Notes: generated by a model from the letters alone, not told the origin. A stretch of 33,872 nt of DNA from Draconibacterium orientale (GCA_020719165.1 DYQT01000011.1:1-33872); one strand, 5' to 3'. Shown: positions 1 through 9,010, counted from the stretch's first letter. Translations and numbers: made by a program.

Positions 1-2
1 TC

Positions 3-806
3 GTGATCGAACTGGCCACCGTGGCTCAATGGTTCAATCCCATCATATGGCTGGCCGGCCGCGAAATGAAAAGCATACATGAATACCTGGCTGATGAGGG
101 CGTTCTGCAGAACGGCATCAGCCGTTCCAGATACCAGCAAATGATCCTGGATGAATCCATGGGCATCCGGGTGAATAACCTGACCAATAATTTTAATGTT
201 TCATTGTTAAAAAAACGCATTATCATGATGACAAAATCGAAATCGAAAAAATGGGCGAAAAGCAAAGTGCTTATTGCCCTCCCGGCCTTGCTGGCACTAT
301 TGTTTATGCTCACAGCCAGCTCATTTAGCAAATCTGCCGTGGTGAAAACTCCCGGCAGTCAGGCGATTGTTCAAACGTTAATAACTCCCGAACCCGAACC
401 TGTAATCCAGGACAAGCCTAAAAAGGAGACACAGACCAAATTCGTTGCACCGGTTGTGCCTCCAAATGAGGTTTATACCGTTGTTGAGAAACAACCCTCC
501 TATCCGGGGGGACAGGAGGGTTACCGGAACTTTTTGATCGCCAACATCAAGTATCCTCCAGCAGCGATGAAAGACACAGTAACGGGAACCGTTTATGTCT
601 CCTTCGTCATAGAGAAAGATGGTGCAGTGACGAATGTGAAAGTTTTACGCGGAATTGGCTCCGGATGTGACGAGGAGGCGGTACGGGTGGTTAAAATGAT
701 GCCCAACTGGATCCCCGGCGAAAACAAGGGCAAGCCTGTTGCTGTTCAATACACGCTGCCAATCAAATTCTTGCTCGACAGTCATAAAAAAGATCCTAAA
801 AAGTAA
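3..806 (+). CDS. M56 (BlaR1-like) peptidase with TonB C-terminal domain, 5' truncated by window
   Basis: This is the C-terminal 267 residues of a membrane receptor-type protein; the reading frame is open to the window edge, so the GTG at position 3 is probably internal. Residues 12-35 (NPIIWLAGREMKSIHEYLAD) match the end of the M56 peptidase domain, the stretch that follows the zinc motif and supplies the downstream acidic ligand; the HExxH part would lie upstream of the window. A hydrophobic segment at about residues 88-107 is a transmembrane helix. After a Pro-rich linker (about 125-155) comes a TonB_C domain at about 165-260 with the usual YPGG...NIKYP...G.VYVSFVIEKDG pattern. In Bacteroidota such fusions normally follow a BlaI/MecI repressor gene. 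They are presumed to pair an inner-membrane protease-sensor with a periplasmic TonB-like domain (inference). The TPR gene starts 7 nt downstream, so the two are likely co-transcribed. Confidence 0.85.
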   Translation: MIELATVAQWFNPIIWLAGREMKSIHEYLADEGVLQNGISRSRYQQMILDESMGIRVNNLTNNFNVSLLKKRIIMMTKSKSKKWAKSKVLIALPALLALLFMLTASSFSKSAVVKTPGSQAIVQTLITPEPEPVIQDKPKKETQTKFVAPVVPPNEVYTVVEKQPSYPGGQEGYRNFLIANIKYPPAAMKDTVTGTVYVSFVIEKDGAVTNVKVLRGIGSGCDEEAVRVVKMMPNWIPGENKGKPVAVQYTLPIKFLLDSHKKDPKK

Positions 807-813
807 ATTTTTT

Positions 814-2133
814 ATGGGAAAACTGCTCATAATCCTGTCGATGCTGCTGCTGCTCCCGCGAACATCTGCCGCCCAGGAGCGTGAACCAGTTGAACAAATA
901 AGGTCGTTGATGGAATCATGTCAGTTCAGCCGGGCAATCAGCCTGGCTGAACTCTATCTCTTACAGGATAGTTCCCGCACCGATCTGCTATTGCTGAAGG
1001 GACGCGCTCTTGTTTCAGAGTTTCGTTACCGCGAAGCCATTGCCACGCTTCTGAAAGCGCAACACTCCGACAGCGCCAACATCAATGTACTCAATGAACT
1101 CGTTAACGTTTACCGGCTTTCGGGCGAACCCGACAAGGCTATATTAACCAACCGGAAAATATGCTCCCTTGCTCCTGATAACCGGTATTTCACTCTTCAA
1201 CTGGCCAATCTTTATTATTCAGCCGAAGCTTACCCACAGGCAGTCCGGGTACTTTTATCACTCTATTTGTCAGACTCTTCCTCGTTCTACGTGGCCAAAC
1301 AACTTGGCAACAGCTTCAATGAACTAAAGCGATCCGACTCCGCCATCCGATTTTACCGGCGGGCCCTGCGAATTAGCCCTTACGACCCCTACGTCACTGG
1401 CAAGCTTGTCAACGTGTTGATCCGCGAAGATAATATTGCCATGGCCCTTTACTGGACACAACTTTTTCTGGCGCACGACTCCACTAATATCCCCATCCTG
1501 AAGCAAAGCGGCTATTGCAACTACCTTTTAATCGATTTTAAATCGTCGGCAAAGCTATTTGGTGAATGTGCCCGACTGGGCGACTCCTCGAAATTTACCA
1601 TGAAGTACCTTGGATTATCGTACTATAAGCAGGAAAAATATGACACCGCTACACCATATTTCCGCAAAGCCTTTCTGGCCGATACCACCGACTCGGAGGT
1701 TTGCTTTTATTACGGTGTTTCAGCCTATCGTTCCCTGGCGGTTGACACAGGATTGGTTTATCTCGACCGTACCGTGCGGTTGCTGATGCCACCCGCTAAA
1801 TTCTTGTCAACCCTCTACCTGGAACTTGCCAACGCCAACACCGCAAACGGGAATGCCGACACTGCCATCGTGCTGATGAAAAAGGCGTTGGAGGCAAATC
1901 CGGAAAATAGCACCCTTCGTTTTAAAATCGCCTATCAATACGATTTTTATCTGAGGAAGCCATATATTGCCTTGCCGTTATACAGGGAGTTTTTGAAAAA
2001 TGATGTTCCCGGCCTGAAAACCGTTGAAAATCTGCCACAAGAGGTCTCTTACAGCGACTATGCTAAAAACCGGATCAGAGAGATCGACGGGACAAAAAAT
2101 CATGGCAAGATGAAAAATGCAGCCGGCAAATGA
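814..2133 (+). CDS. exported tetratricopeptide-repeat protein
   Basis: A 439-residue protein. The ATG at 814 is chosen because it directly precedes a typical signal peptide (MGKLLIILSMLLLLPRTSAAQ), whereas an upstream in-frame start would overlap the preceding gene. The mature part is almost entirely helical TPR units, with repeated patterns of small residues and Tyr/Ala at TPR spacing, for example DSAIRFYRRALRISPYDPY and DTATPYFRKAFLADTTDSE, probably eight or more. TPR proteins mediate protein-protein contacts; here in the periplasm or on the outer membrane. It lies 7 nt behind the M56/TonB-C gene, suggesting a shared function in envelope signalling (inference). Its last 95 codons are repeated 556 bp downstream as part of a duplication. 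This copy is the intact one, ending in NHGKMKNAAGK. Confidence 0.85.
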   Translation: MGKLLIILSMLLLLPRTSAAQEREPVEQIRSLMESCQFSRAISLAELYLLQDSSRTDLLLLKGRALVSEFRYREAIATLLKAQHSDSANINVLNELVNVYRLSGEPDKAILTNRKICSLAPDNRYFTLQLANLYYSAEAYPQAVRVLLSLYLSDSSSFYVAKQLGNSFNELKRSDSAIRFYRRALRISPYDPYVTGKLVNVLIREDNIAMALYWTQLFLAHDSTNIPILKQSGYCNYLLIDFKSSAKLFGECARLGDSSKFTMKYLGLSYYKQEKYDTATPYFRKAFLADTTDSEVCFYYGVSAYRSLAVDTGLVYLDRTVRLLMPPAKFLSTLYLELANANTANGNADTAIVLMKKALEANPENSTLRFKIAYQYDFYLRKPYIALPLYREFLKNDVPGLKTVENLPQEVSYSDYAKNRIREIDGTKNHGKMKNAAGK

Positions 2134-2280
2134 CAAGATGAGAAAGTCCGGATTATTCCTATTTGTTGTGTTGGTCTAAGAACTCCAGCAGCATCGCGTT
2201 AAACACTTCGGGATGCGTTTCCATCGCCATATGGCAGGCATCGGGGATCACCTTCAGTTCGATGGAAGGAACCGCTTTTT
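1849..2280. repeat. 432-bp direct duplication, left copy
   Basis: This segment, holding the 3' end of the TPR gene plus the last ~40 codons of the minus-strand hydrolase gene, recurs at 2405-2836 (offset 556). I count no differences over the first 252 bp (1849-2100) and about 11 over the last 180 bp. The hydrolase fragment in this copy (2158-2280) is a 3' remnant without the rest of its gene. Most differences fall in third codon positions of the hydrolase frame. Confidence 0.93.
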
Positions 2281-2404
2281 CCTGACTTCGACACTGGGAC
2301 ACCCCATTTTTCGCCTGGGACACCCAAACCGGTGTTTCAAAATACGCAAATTTTTGTTTATGAGGCTATTGAAAAGCGGTAGCTAAAAAAGTGTCGAAGT
2401 CAGG
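2281..2404. mobile_element. 124-bp non-coding element with 14-bp perfect terminal inverted repeats
   Basis: The segment begins with CCTGACTTCGACAC (2281-2294) and ends with its exact reverse complement GTGTCGAAGTCAGG (2391-2404). It sits exactly where homology between the two 432-bp copies stops and restarts. Inside it the 11-mer CTGGGACACCC occurs twice, at 2294-2304 and 2315-2325. Subterminal repeats of this sort are seen at the ends of some insertion sequences, IS21 family being one possibility. No open reading frame of useful size is present, so it is either a MITE-like element or the fused ends of a deleted IS. Confidence 0.7.
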
Positions 2405-2689
2405 GGGAATGCCGACACTGCCATCGTGCTGATGAAAAAGGCGTTGGAGGCAAATCCGGAAAATAGCACCCTTCGTTTTAAAATCGCCTATCAATACGAT
2501 TTTTATCTGAGGAAGCCATATATTGCCTTGCCGTTATACAGGGAGTTTTTGAAAAATGATGTTCCCGGCCTGAAAACCGTTGAAAATCTGCCACAAGAGG
2601 TCTCTTACAGCGACTATGCTAAAAACCGGATCAGAGAGATCGACGGGACAAAAAATCAGGACAAGATGAAAAAAGCAGCCGGCAAATGA
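2405..2689 (+). pseudogene. 3' fragment of the TPR gene (duplicated)
   Basis: The frame matches residues 346-439 of the TPR protein, ending NQDKMKKAAGK instead of NHGKMKNAAGK. A start codon exists at 2426 (ATG, inside the former coding region), giving at most an 87-residue open frame. It has no signal peptide and no upstream promoter or start context, so it is best read as a dead duplicate rather than a gene. Confidence 0.8.
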
Positions 2690-2836
2690 CACGATGAGAA
2701 AGTCCGGATTATTCCTGTTTGTTGTGTTGGTCTAAGAACTCCAACAGCATCGCGTTAAAAACTTCGGGATGCGTTTCCATCGCCATGTGGCAGGCATCGG
2801 GAATCACCTTCAGTTCGACGGAAGGAACGGCTTTTT
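2405..2836. repeat. 432-bp direct duplication, right copy
   Basis: Second copy of 1849-2280. It contains a headless 3' fragment of the TPR gene (2405-2689) and the true 3' end of the intact hydrolase gene. The arrangement leaves one complete copy of each gene, with the redundant halves facing the 124-bp element. Confidence 0.93.
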
Positions 2837-3689
2837 TCAGTTTCTTCCCATTCCTCAGCCTGATCGTACGGTCGTTCTTTCCCCAGATCACCAGCACCGG
2901 CAATTGGCTCAACCCGCTGGCATCGAGCTTCATGATTTCATTTGAGTTAGCCAGCAGGTTAACTACAGTCCCTGCGGTGCCCTCTATCTGCAGCGGTTCC
3001 CAATACCCGTTTGTGGTTAAAGTATCGGGCAAAAATCCGTAAGTGCCCTTTAATTCCCTTCTGAAATTATTGAACGACAAATATTTGTGTTCCGTGTAAG
3101 ATAGAAGAAGCTTTTTATATAGCGGATGATTCACAAGTCCGACAACCGTAACTTCCACATTGTCGTTCTGTATAAAGATCATCCCATCGAGGATGGTCAG
3201 GCTTTGAGTGCGGTTCGGATTCATCAGCGCCAGCGCTTCTGCGGCCCCGCCACCCATCGAATGCCCTACAATGTTCCATCTGGAGGTATCTGTACCGTCA
3301 ACCTGCCTGAGCAGTTCCCATATCATCTTACCGCGATTGCTCTGCGATTGATTGATTTTGTCGTTGCGTTCACTGTATCCAAAACCAGGGAGATCGAGCG
3401 CTAAAACTTTGTAATTGGCTGCTGCCAGTGCTTCGTAATTGTTACGCCAGCAAAAGGTCGAACCGCAAAAACCATGGATCAGCACCACTTTCCCTTTCGG
3501 GTTTTTGCAATCCCAATTCCAGGTACGGTAGTGTATTCTCACCGAGTCAATCTCAGCAAACAGGCTGTTTGGAAAAGGCATTGCCGGAATGTCCGTTTTA
3601 GGAGTTTTTCCGCGATTGCCCTTATCCCCCGACTCCCCGGAAGCAGTAAAATTAAGAAGCAAAAGGATAGGCAATACCAGTTTTAGCAT
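2709..3689 (-). CDS. exported alpha/beta hydrolase
   Basis: A 326-residue alpha/beta-hydrolase-fold enzyme. The start at 3689 is preferred over a longer frame reaching 3779 because it begins a signal peptide (MLKLVLPILLLLNFTASG), placing the enzyme in the periplasm or envelope. Visible family features are the oxyanion HG motif (VLIHGFCGS, residues 69-77), nucleophile elbow GHSMGG with Ser144, acid Asp273 (WGKNDRT) and base His301 (DACHMAMETHPE). A cap region lies between about 170 and 250. The substrate cannot be told from sequence; related proteins include esterases, lipases and C-C bond hydrolases. It is transcribed toward the TPR gene, and its 3' end is duplicated at 2158-2280. The 138-bp gap to the divergent S41 protease gene must contain its promoter. 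Confidence 0.88.
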   Translation of the reverse strand: MLKLVLPILLLLNFTASGESGDKGNRGKTPKTDIPAMPFPNSLFAEIDSVRIHYRTWNWDCKNPKGKVVLIHGFCGSTFCWRNNYEALAAANYKVLALDLPGFGYSERNDKINQSQSNRGKMIWELLRQVDGTDTSRWNIVGHSMGGGAAEALALMNPNRTQSLTILDGMIFIQNDNVEVTVVGLVNHPLYKKLLLSYTEHKYLSFNNFRRELKGTYGFLPDTLTTNGYWEPLQIEGTAGTVVNLLANSNEIMKLDASGLSQLPVLVIWGKNDRTIRLRNGKKLKKAVPSVELKVIPDACHMAMETHPEVFNAMLLEFLDQHNKQE

Positions 3690-3778
3690 AGGTGGGTTTT
3701 TATGCAAAATTCGGTTTTTTTTCACAGGGTTCTGAAGAACCGGCTTATTTATAAAGATTCTAAAAAATAAGCGCATCA

Positions 3779-3811
3779 TTGTTAATCCTATTTGATATTC
3801 CTCTAAATTTG
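3779..3811 (+). promoter_or_regulatory. probable Bacteroidota-type promoter for the S41 protease gene
   Basis: TAAATTTG at 3804-3811 fits the TAnnTTTG -7 consensus, with a TTG at 3779-3781 about 22 nt upstream as a weak -33 element. The ATG follows 16 nt after the -7 box, so the leader would be very short. Confidence 0.5.
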
Positions 3812-3827
3812 TAGTTTTAAACGGAGC

Positions 3828-5450
3828 ATGGAAAAAAAGAACAATCCTTATCTGCCAATTTGGTTTGCAGTAATTTTGATCGGTGGAATTTTACTGGGAC
3901 TTTTCCTGGGAAACCGGATCGGCAATGTCAATCTTTTTCTTTCGGATAAAGACAAATTAAAAGAAGTAATCGGCTATGTACAAGATAATTATGTCGACAC
4001 CATCGGCCGCGAAGCGCTTGAAGGGAAAGCAATAACCGGGTTATTAGAGAAACTGGATCCACATTCTGTATATATTTCGGCTGAGGAATTCAATGAAGCC
4101 AACGATCCATTGCTGGGCAGTTTTGAAGGGATTGGCGTGCAATTTCGCATTGAAAACGATACGGTCACCGTTATCAATCCGGTATCGGGCGGTCCTTCGG
4201 AGAAGTTGGGCATTCGCGCCGGCGACCGGATCGTTTCGGTTAACGGGAAAAAAATTGCCGGAATCAAGATCTCCACCAATGATGTAATGCGGAAGCTTAA
4301 AGGGCCAAAAGGAACTGAAGTAAAGGTTGAAATTTTCAGAAGAGGCGCCGGCGGGTTGCTGGATTATACCATCACACGCGATGTAATTCCTACGTATAGC
4401 CTTGATGTTGCTTACATGCCTGCCGATAACATCGGTTATATCCGCCTCAACAATTTTGCTGCCACTACACGCGACGAGGTACACAGCGCAATTGAACGTC
4501 TAAAGGAGGAGGGCATGAAGAGTTTGATCCTCGATTTGCGCAGCAATGGCGGAGGATACCTGAAGGCAGCCATCGATGTGGCGGATGAATTCCTCGGAAG
4601 CGGCGAGCTTATTGTTTATACCGAGGGGATGAACCATAAAAAGGAGGTTTTTAAAGCTACCTCCGATGGGTTGTTTGAAAACGGCAACCTGGTGATCCTG
4701 GTGGATGAGGGTACCGCATCAGCTGCCGAAATAGTTTCAGGTGCAGTTCAGGATCACGACCGCGGATTGATCGTCGGACGCCGTTCGTTCGGCAAAGGAC
4801 TAGTGCAGGAACAACTTGATTTTAAAGATGGAAGCGCATTGAGGCTTACAGTAGCCCGGTATTATACGCCAACAGGGCGCTGTATTCAAAAATCGTATAA
4901 AGACGGGTTGGAAACGTACAACAATGATTATTACCATCGTTTCATGAAGGGGGAGTTTGAGCATCCCGATTCCATAAAATTTCCGGATTCGCTCAAATAC
5001 AAAACGCCGAAAGGCAGAACCGTATATGGCGGTGGAGGCATCATGCCCGATATTTTTATTCCGATCGAAAAGGATTCGTCGTTGCAATATTACAACCAAT
5101 GCATCAACAAAGGGTTGGTTTATCAGTTTGCATTTGACTACACCGACCGGTTTCGGTCGCAACTGATGCGTTTTAAAAACCTTGACCAGTTCGAAAAGGG
5201 TTTTATTGTTGCCGACAATATTTACAATGAATTTGTTGCCTATGCCGACAAAAAAGGGGTTAAACGCACCGGCAAGGATTTGACAAAATCTGATCGGTAC
5301 GTCAGAATCATGCTGAAGGCATATATCGGACGAAATATACTGGATAATGACGGCTTTTTCCCCATTCTGAACACCATTGATCCGGGCTTTTTAAAGGCAG
5401 TTGACATGCTGAAGAAAAATGGAGGAAAATTGAAAATTCTACATTCTTAA
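3828..5450 (+). CDS. S41 family C-terminal processing peptidase
   Basis: A 540-residue membrane-anchored serine protease of the CtpA/Prc (Tsp) family, which trims or degrades periplasmic proteins from their C-termini. A single N-terminal transmembrane anchor covers residues 11-28. A PDZ domain lies at about 92-175 (GSFEGIGVQF ... GIRAGDRIVSVNG), followed by the S41 catalytic domain at about 195-370. The catalytic Ser298 is in EGTASAAEI and the general-base Lys323 in RSFGKGLVQ. The 25-residue spacing between Ser and Lys is that of the family. A helical C-terminal extension of about 130 residues is common in Bacteroidota members. sodB follows after 18 nt, so the two may share a transcript. Confidence 0.95.
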   Translation: MEKKNNPYLPIWFAVILIGGILLGLFLGNRIGNVNLFLSDKDKLKEVIGYVQDNYVDTIGREALEGKAITGLLEKLDPHSVYISAEEFNEANDPLLGSFEGIGVQFRIENDTVTVINPVSGGPSEKLGIRAGDRIVSVNGKKIAGIKISTNDVMRKLKGPKGTEVKVEIFRRGAGGLLDYTITRDVIPTYSLDVAYMPADNIGYIRLNNFAATTRDEVHSAIERLKEEGMKSLILDLRSNGGGYLKAAIDVADEFLGSGELIVYTEGMNHKKEVFKATSDGLFENGNLVILVDEGTASAAEIVSGAVQDHDRGLIVGRRSFGKGLVQEQLDFKDGSALRLTVARYYTPTGRCIQKSYKDGLETYNNDYYHRFMKGEFEHPDSIKFPDSLKYKTPKGRTVYGGGGIMPDIFIPIEKDSSLQYYNQCINKGLVYQFAFDYTDRFRSQLMRFKNLDQFEKGFIVADNIYNEFVAYADKKGVKRTGKDLTKSDRYVRIMLKAYIGRNILDNDGFFPILNTIDPGFLKAVDMLKKNGGKLKILHS

Positions 5451-5468
5451 CCTTAAAACAATAACATT

Positions 5469-6044
5469 ATGACACATGAACTTCCCAAGCTTCCTTATGC
5501 ACTGGATGCACTGGAGCCTTATATTTCGAAAAAAACCATTGAATTTCATTATGGAAAGCACCACCAGGCTTATGTAAATAACCTGAACAAACTCATCGTG
5601 GGAACCGAATTTGAAAACGCTTCGCTCAACGACATCGTCATGAAGGCCGGAGGCGGTATTTTCAACAACGGCGCCCAGGTGTGGAACCATACCTTTTACT
5701 GGAACTGCATGAAGCCACAGGGTGGTGGTGAGCCAACCGGCGCATTGGCTGAAGCCATTTTGAAGAATTTCGGCTCATTTGCCGAATTCAAGGAGAAGTT
5801 TTCAGCCTCGGCGGCAACTTTATTTGGCTCGGGGTGGGCCTGGCTTATTAAAAAGGATGACGGAACCCTTGAAATCGTGCAGGAGAGCAATGCCGGCAAT
5901 CCGCTCAAACACGGAGCAACACCCATCCTCACCTGCGATGTTTGGGAACACGCATATTATATTGACAAACAGAATGTTCGTCCCGATTATATCGCCGACT
6001 TCTGGAAGTTGGTTGACTGGGATATGGTCGCAGGAAGGTTGTAA
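5469..6044 (+). CDS. sodB: iron superoxide dismutase
   Basis: A 191-residue Fe/Mn-family superoxide dismutase, converting superoxide to oxygen and hydrogen peroxide in the cytoplasm. Metal ligands are readable as His27 (FHYGKHH), His74 (QVWNHTFYW), Asp157 and His161 (DVWEHAYY). The second-sphere glutamine is at position 70 (NNGAQVWNH), as in Fe-SOD, rather than in the C-terminal half as in Mn-SOD, so iron is the predicted metal, although cambialistic enzymes exist. Full length for the family. It sits 18 nt behind the S41 protease gene. No separate promoter was recognised. Confidence 0.95.
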   Translation: MTHELPKLPYALDALEPYISKKTIEFHYGKHHQAYVNNLNKLIVGTEFENASLNDIVMKAGGGIFNNGAQVWNHTFYWNCMKPQGGGEPTGALAEAILKNFGSFAEFKEKFSASAATLFGSGWAWLIKKDDGTLEIVQESNAGNPLKHGATPILTCDVWEHAYYIDKQNVRPDYIADFWKLVDWDMVAGRL

Positions 6045-6090
6045 TTTAATTCCGGAAAAGAGCTGATCCCGGAGGTTGCTCCTAACACCG

Positions 6091-8244
6091 CTATTGCTTT
6101 ATAATTTTATGAATCTCGGTGCCCTGCATATTTGAAGTTCTCAGAAAACATACGCCGGATGGAAGCCCGGAAAGATCGATTCTGTGCATGGTCACTCCTT
6201 TTGCCTGGCCGGAGTAAATCTTATTCCCCATCAGCCCGTGTATTTCAATTGTAACTTCTTCATTCTCTTTTAGTCCGGTAGTTTCAACGAACATTACGCC
6301 ACTGGTGGGATTAGGGTAAACCTTTATCAAACTGAGGTTGTTAGCGTGCGCAACATGCTTATTTTGGTTCCCATCCACCGTGTTGGAAGAGGTTAGCACT
6401 GATTCTTCTGTGCAATCCTCACCGGTGACCGAAATTCTGGCATGGAGGTAACCGCCTGCCTGAACAGTTGTTCCAGAGTATAAGGATATTTTTTTGGCAG
6501 CGATCAGGTTAACCGAAGATCCATCCTCAATGTCAACATTATAGGTGTAAATATTTTCGTTGGAAGCAAAGCAACCGTTGTTGCCTGTGGTAATCGTCTG
6601 ATTTTGTATAAACCGGGTTGAGTTGGTATCAAACCGAACCACCATCAAATCGCGCTGCTCACCGGGTGCATATAATCCGCTACCGGCCATTACAACATCT
6701 CCGTTTGGCTGAATTACAAAGCCTTTTACCTGATCTGTGTATTCATGGAGCATAAATCCCGGCCAACCGTACGTAATATCGAATGTTCCATCCAGGTTAA
6801 AACGCGATGTTGACCATATTCCGTCAGAGGTAAAGTGTCCTACAACCAGTTTGTTGTCGTAAAACTGGATGCCTGTCGGAATACATGCAACAGGGTGTTC
6901 GTAAACAACAACCCCGTTATTCCCAAATGCAGGATCAGAAGCGCCCGTAACCGGATCTTTTTTCATAAGCCAAATCCAGCCGGTATTCCCGGTACAACCC
7001 ATCACATAAAGCTGGTTATCCGGTCCAATGGCGATACTTTTGGGTAGCTGGCTGTTTTCCAGGGCAGGTCTCGGATCAACAACCCAGCCTCCGGTTCCAA
7101 AAGATGAAACAAGATTTCCCAGCGCATCAAATTTGTAAAACCGGTTTTCATTGGCGCCGAAAAGCATCCACATCGACCAGTTTGTCGCAACGTAAAAGTC
7201 ACCATCCTCATTGGTAACCGGGGGTGCCATGGCTTCGATCCATTCATTTTCAAAATTCGGATGAAATGTGTTTATGCCTCCTGTTCCGAAGTCGGTGTCT
7301 AATTGTCCGTTTGTAAGGTAGCGAACTAAATCGCAACGCCTTAATCCACCTTCCTGGCATACCGTACCATAACCTCCTGCAAGGATTTTTCCGTTAGGCT
7401 GAAGGGCAAGAGAGGTGAGATTATCGGAGCTATTACCGACAGGTTCTTGTGGCAGGGTGAAATTTGTAACGACAATTCCATTGGTGCCAAATCCGGGATC
7501 AAGAACCCCTTCGATACCGATGCGGATCAGGATAAAACTTCCCTGCTGCAGACAAAGCCCGACACCGTAATTTATTCCGCTGCCCCCGACAATTATTTTT
7601 CCATCGGGCTGCACCACCATCGCTTTTACCTCCACCGCATCAATGCCCGGAATATCGACACTTGCCTTTCCGTTCACACCGAAAGTGTTATCAGGCGTCC
7701 CATCAGGGTTGAACCGGCCAACCAAAAACCTGACGATGGGAATCTGTTCGTTGATTGAATCACCAGTGAGCGCTGCGCCTGCAACGATAATCTTTTGATT
7801 GTGATCGACTGCGACACATTCTGCCCAATCGTTGACTGAACTGCCCGAGAAATCGGAGTGGATGATCCCCGTTCCATTGAAGCCCTTATCAAGCATCAAT
7901 GATTTCTTAACTGCAAATGGTTCGCTGGCACAAAGCTGGTTGTTATTTCCATCATACATTCGGAAATTATACGCGGCACTTTCGCCAGGCGCAGGAAATA
8001 TAAGAGTTCCGTTTGTTTGATCGCCCAAATATTGCCAGTTTATATAGGATGTTTCTGATCCCATGTATGGATGAAGCCCCATCCATTCATTCGGTAATCC
8101 CGGTGCACCGGTAAACCCGGCAGGGATGAAAGAGGAGGTGCCAATAATGGCCGAAGGAACCGTAATTGTTTGGGATTTAACTCCTGATGAAGCAGCCAGT
8201 ATCAATACGGCAATAAGAATTTTAACGAAAGTATTTGTTCTCAT
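6091..8244 (-). CDS. T9SS-exported delta-60 repeat protein
   Basis: A 717-residue secreted protein. The start at 8244 gives a clean signal peptide (MRTNTFVKILIAVLILAASS); an in-frame ATG 13 codons upstream would add a polar leader. The central part (about residues 130-530) repeats the delta-60 motif, seen as GRFNPDGTPDNTFGVNG, PDGKIIVGGSG and NGDVVMAGSG, which forms a beta-propeller-like structure. The last ~75 residues are a type A T9SS sorting domain: VYPNPTSGVMFVE, then IEIHGLMGNKIYSG and SGLPSGVCFLRT, ending IHKIIKQ. The protein therefore crosses the outer membrane through the type IX system and is probably attached to the surface. It lies 73 bp downstream of a two-component pair on the same strand and may belong to that system's output (inference). 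Confidence 0.9.
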   Translation of the reverse strand: MRTNTFVKILIAVLILAASSGVKSQTITVPSAIIGTSSFIPAGFTGAPGLPNEWMGLHPYMGSETSYINWQYLGDQTNGTLIFPAPGESAAYNFRMYDGNNNQLCASEPFAVKKSLMLDKGFNGTGIIHSDFSGSSVNDWAECVAVDHNQKIIVAGAALTGDSINEQIPIVRFLVGRFNPDGTPDNTFGVNGKASVDIPGIDAVEVKAMVVQPDGKIIVGGSGINYGVGLCLQQGSFILIRIGIEGVLDPGFGTNGIVVTNFTLPQEPVGNSSDNLTSLALQPNGKILAGGYGTVCQEGGLRRCDLVRYLTNGQLDTDFGTGGINTFHPNFENEWIEAMAPPVTNEDGDFYVATNWSMWMLFGANENRFYKFDALGNLVSSFGTGGWVVDPRPALENSQLPKSIAIGPDNQLYVMGCTGNTGWIWLMKKDPVTGASDPAFGNNGVVVYEHPVACIPTGIQFYDNKLVVGHFTSDGIWSTSRFNLDGTFDITYGWPGFMLHEYTDQVKGFVIQPNGDVVMAGSGLYAPGEQRDLMVVRFDTNSTRFIQNQTITTGNNGCFASNENIYTYNVDIEDGSSVNLIAAKKISLYSGTTVQAGGYLHARISVTGEDCTEESVLTSSNTVDGNQNKHVAHANNLSLIKVYPNPTSGVMFVETTGLKENEEVTIEIHGLMGNKIYSGQAKGVTMHRIDLSGLPSGVCFLRTSNMQGTEIHKIIKQ

Positions 8245-8317
8245 GTGGTGTGGGATTAGTTGAGAACAAATATTGGGGTTCATGCTGTTTTCTGCAATAC
8301 CCCGTTCGGGTGATTTT

Positions 8318-8953
8318 TCATTTACGAACCAGCTGCTCCTTCAACGCTTTTGCCACCACCTCGGCCCGGTTGTGTACCTGGAGTTTGGCGTAGATGTTTT
8401 TTACATGGCTCCTGACAGTTTGCGGACTGATGAATAGTTTTTCTCCAATTTTTTCATTGATCTGCCCTTCAATCAGCAAGGTTAATATCTCCTTTTCTCT
8501 CGTTGTCAAATCGTTTTCAGGCACCGGATGAACAGATTCAGCTTTAAACAAACTAAAAATCTGTCGTGCTACGATCGGGGTTAAGACAGCGCCCCCTTCC
8601 ATAACCTGCTGAATCGCTTCAGGAATTTTATGAGGATGAGTCTTTTTCAGGATATAACCATCAGCGCCGGCAGTGATCGCCTGAATGATGTGGGCAGCAT
8701 CTTCCAGAACGGTGAGCATGATGATCCGGGTACCGGGAAACTGTTTGTTGAACAGAGGAATAGCCTCGATTCCGGAAATCGCCGGCAGATTGATATCAAG
8801 CAAAATTACATCAACATCAGAGCCTTCAGCCAAAGCCTCTTCAACCGAGCCGAAATTCCATGCTACCGTGAAATCAGACATGCCGGTAAACATAAAGACC
8901 AGGCCCAGCCTGAACTCTGTATGGTCTTCAACGATGCCTATTTTGAACTGCAT
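8318..8953 (-). CDS. NarL/FixJ-type response regulator
   Basis: A 211-residue regulator with a receiver domain (residues 1-120) and a LuxR-type helix-turn-helix (about 145-205). The phospho-acceptor is Asp53 (LLDINLP), with acidic pocket Glu9-Asp10, Thr81 and Lys103. The DNA-binding part reads LTTREKEILTLL ... FISPQTVRSHVKNIYAKL, a textbook LuxR signature. The ATG at 8953 is chosen over a TTG three codons upstream. It lies 57 nt downstream of the large histidine kinase, which is of the matching HisKA_3 class, so the two form a cognate pair. Target genes are unknown; the T9SS protein gene directly downstream is one candidate. Confidence 0.93.
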   Translation of the reverse strand: MQFKIGIVEDHTEFRLGLVFMFTGMSDFTVAWNFGSVEEALAEGSDVDVILLDINLPAISGIEAIPLFNKQFPGTRIIMLTVLEDAAHIIQAITAGADGYILKKTHPHKIPEAIQQVMEGGAVLTPIVARQIFSLFKAESVHPVPENDLTTREKEILTLLIEGQINEKIGEKLFISPQTVRSHVKNIYAKLQVHNRAEVVAKALKEQLVRK

Positions 8954-9010
8954 AACTGGCAATAAAATTAAAATATTTCGACCTTATGTAAATCCCCCGT
9001 TCGAGGGATT

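Noticed and set aside
739-813. Longer N-terminus for the TPR protein
   Set aside because: It would overlap the preceding gene by 68 nt and hide the signal peptide that begins at 814.
2426-2689. Independent 87-residue TPR protein
   Set aside because: It is the 3' part of the adjacent TPR gene in the duplicated segment, with an internal Met as apparent start.
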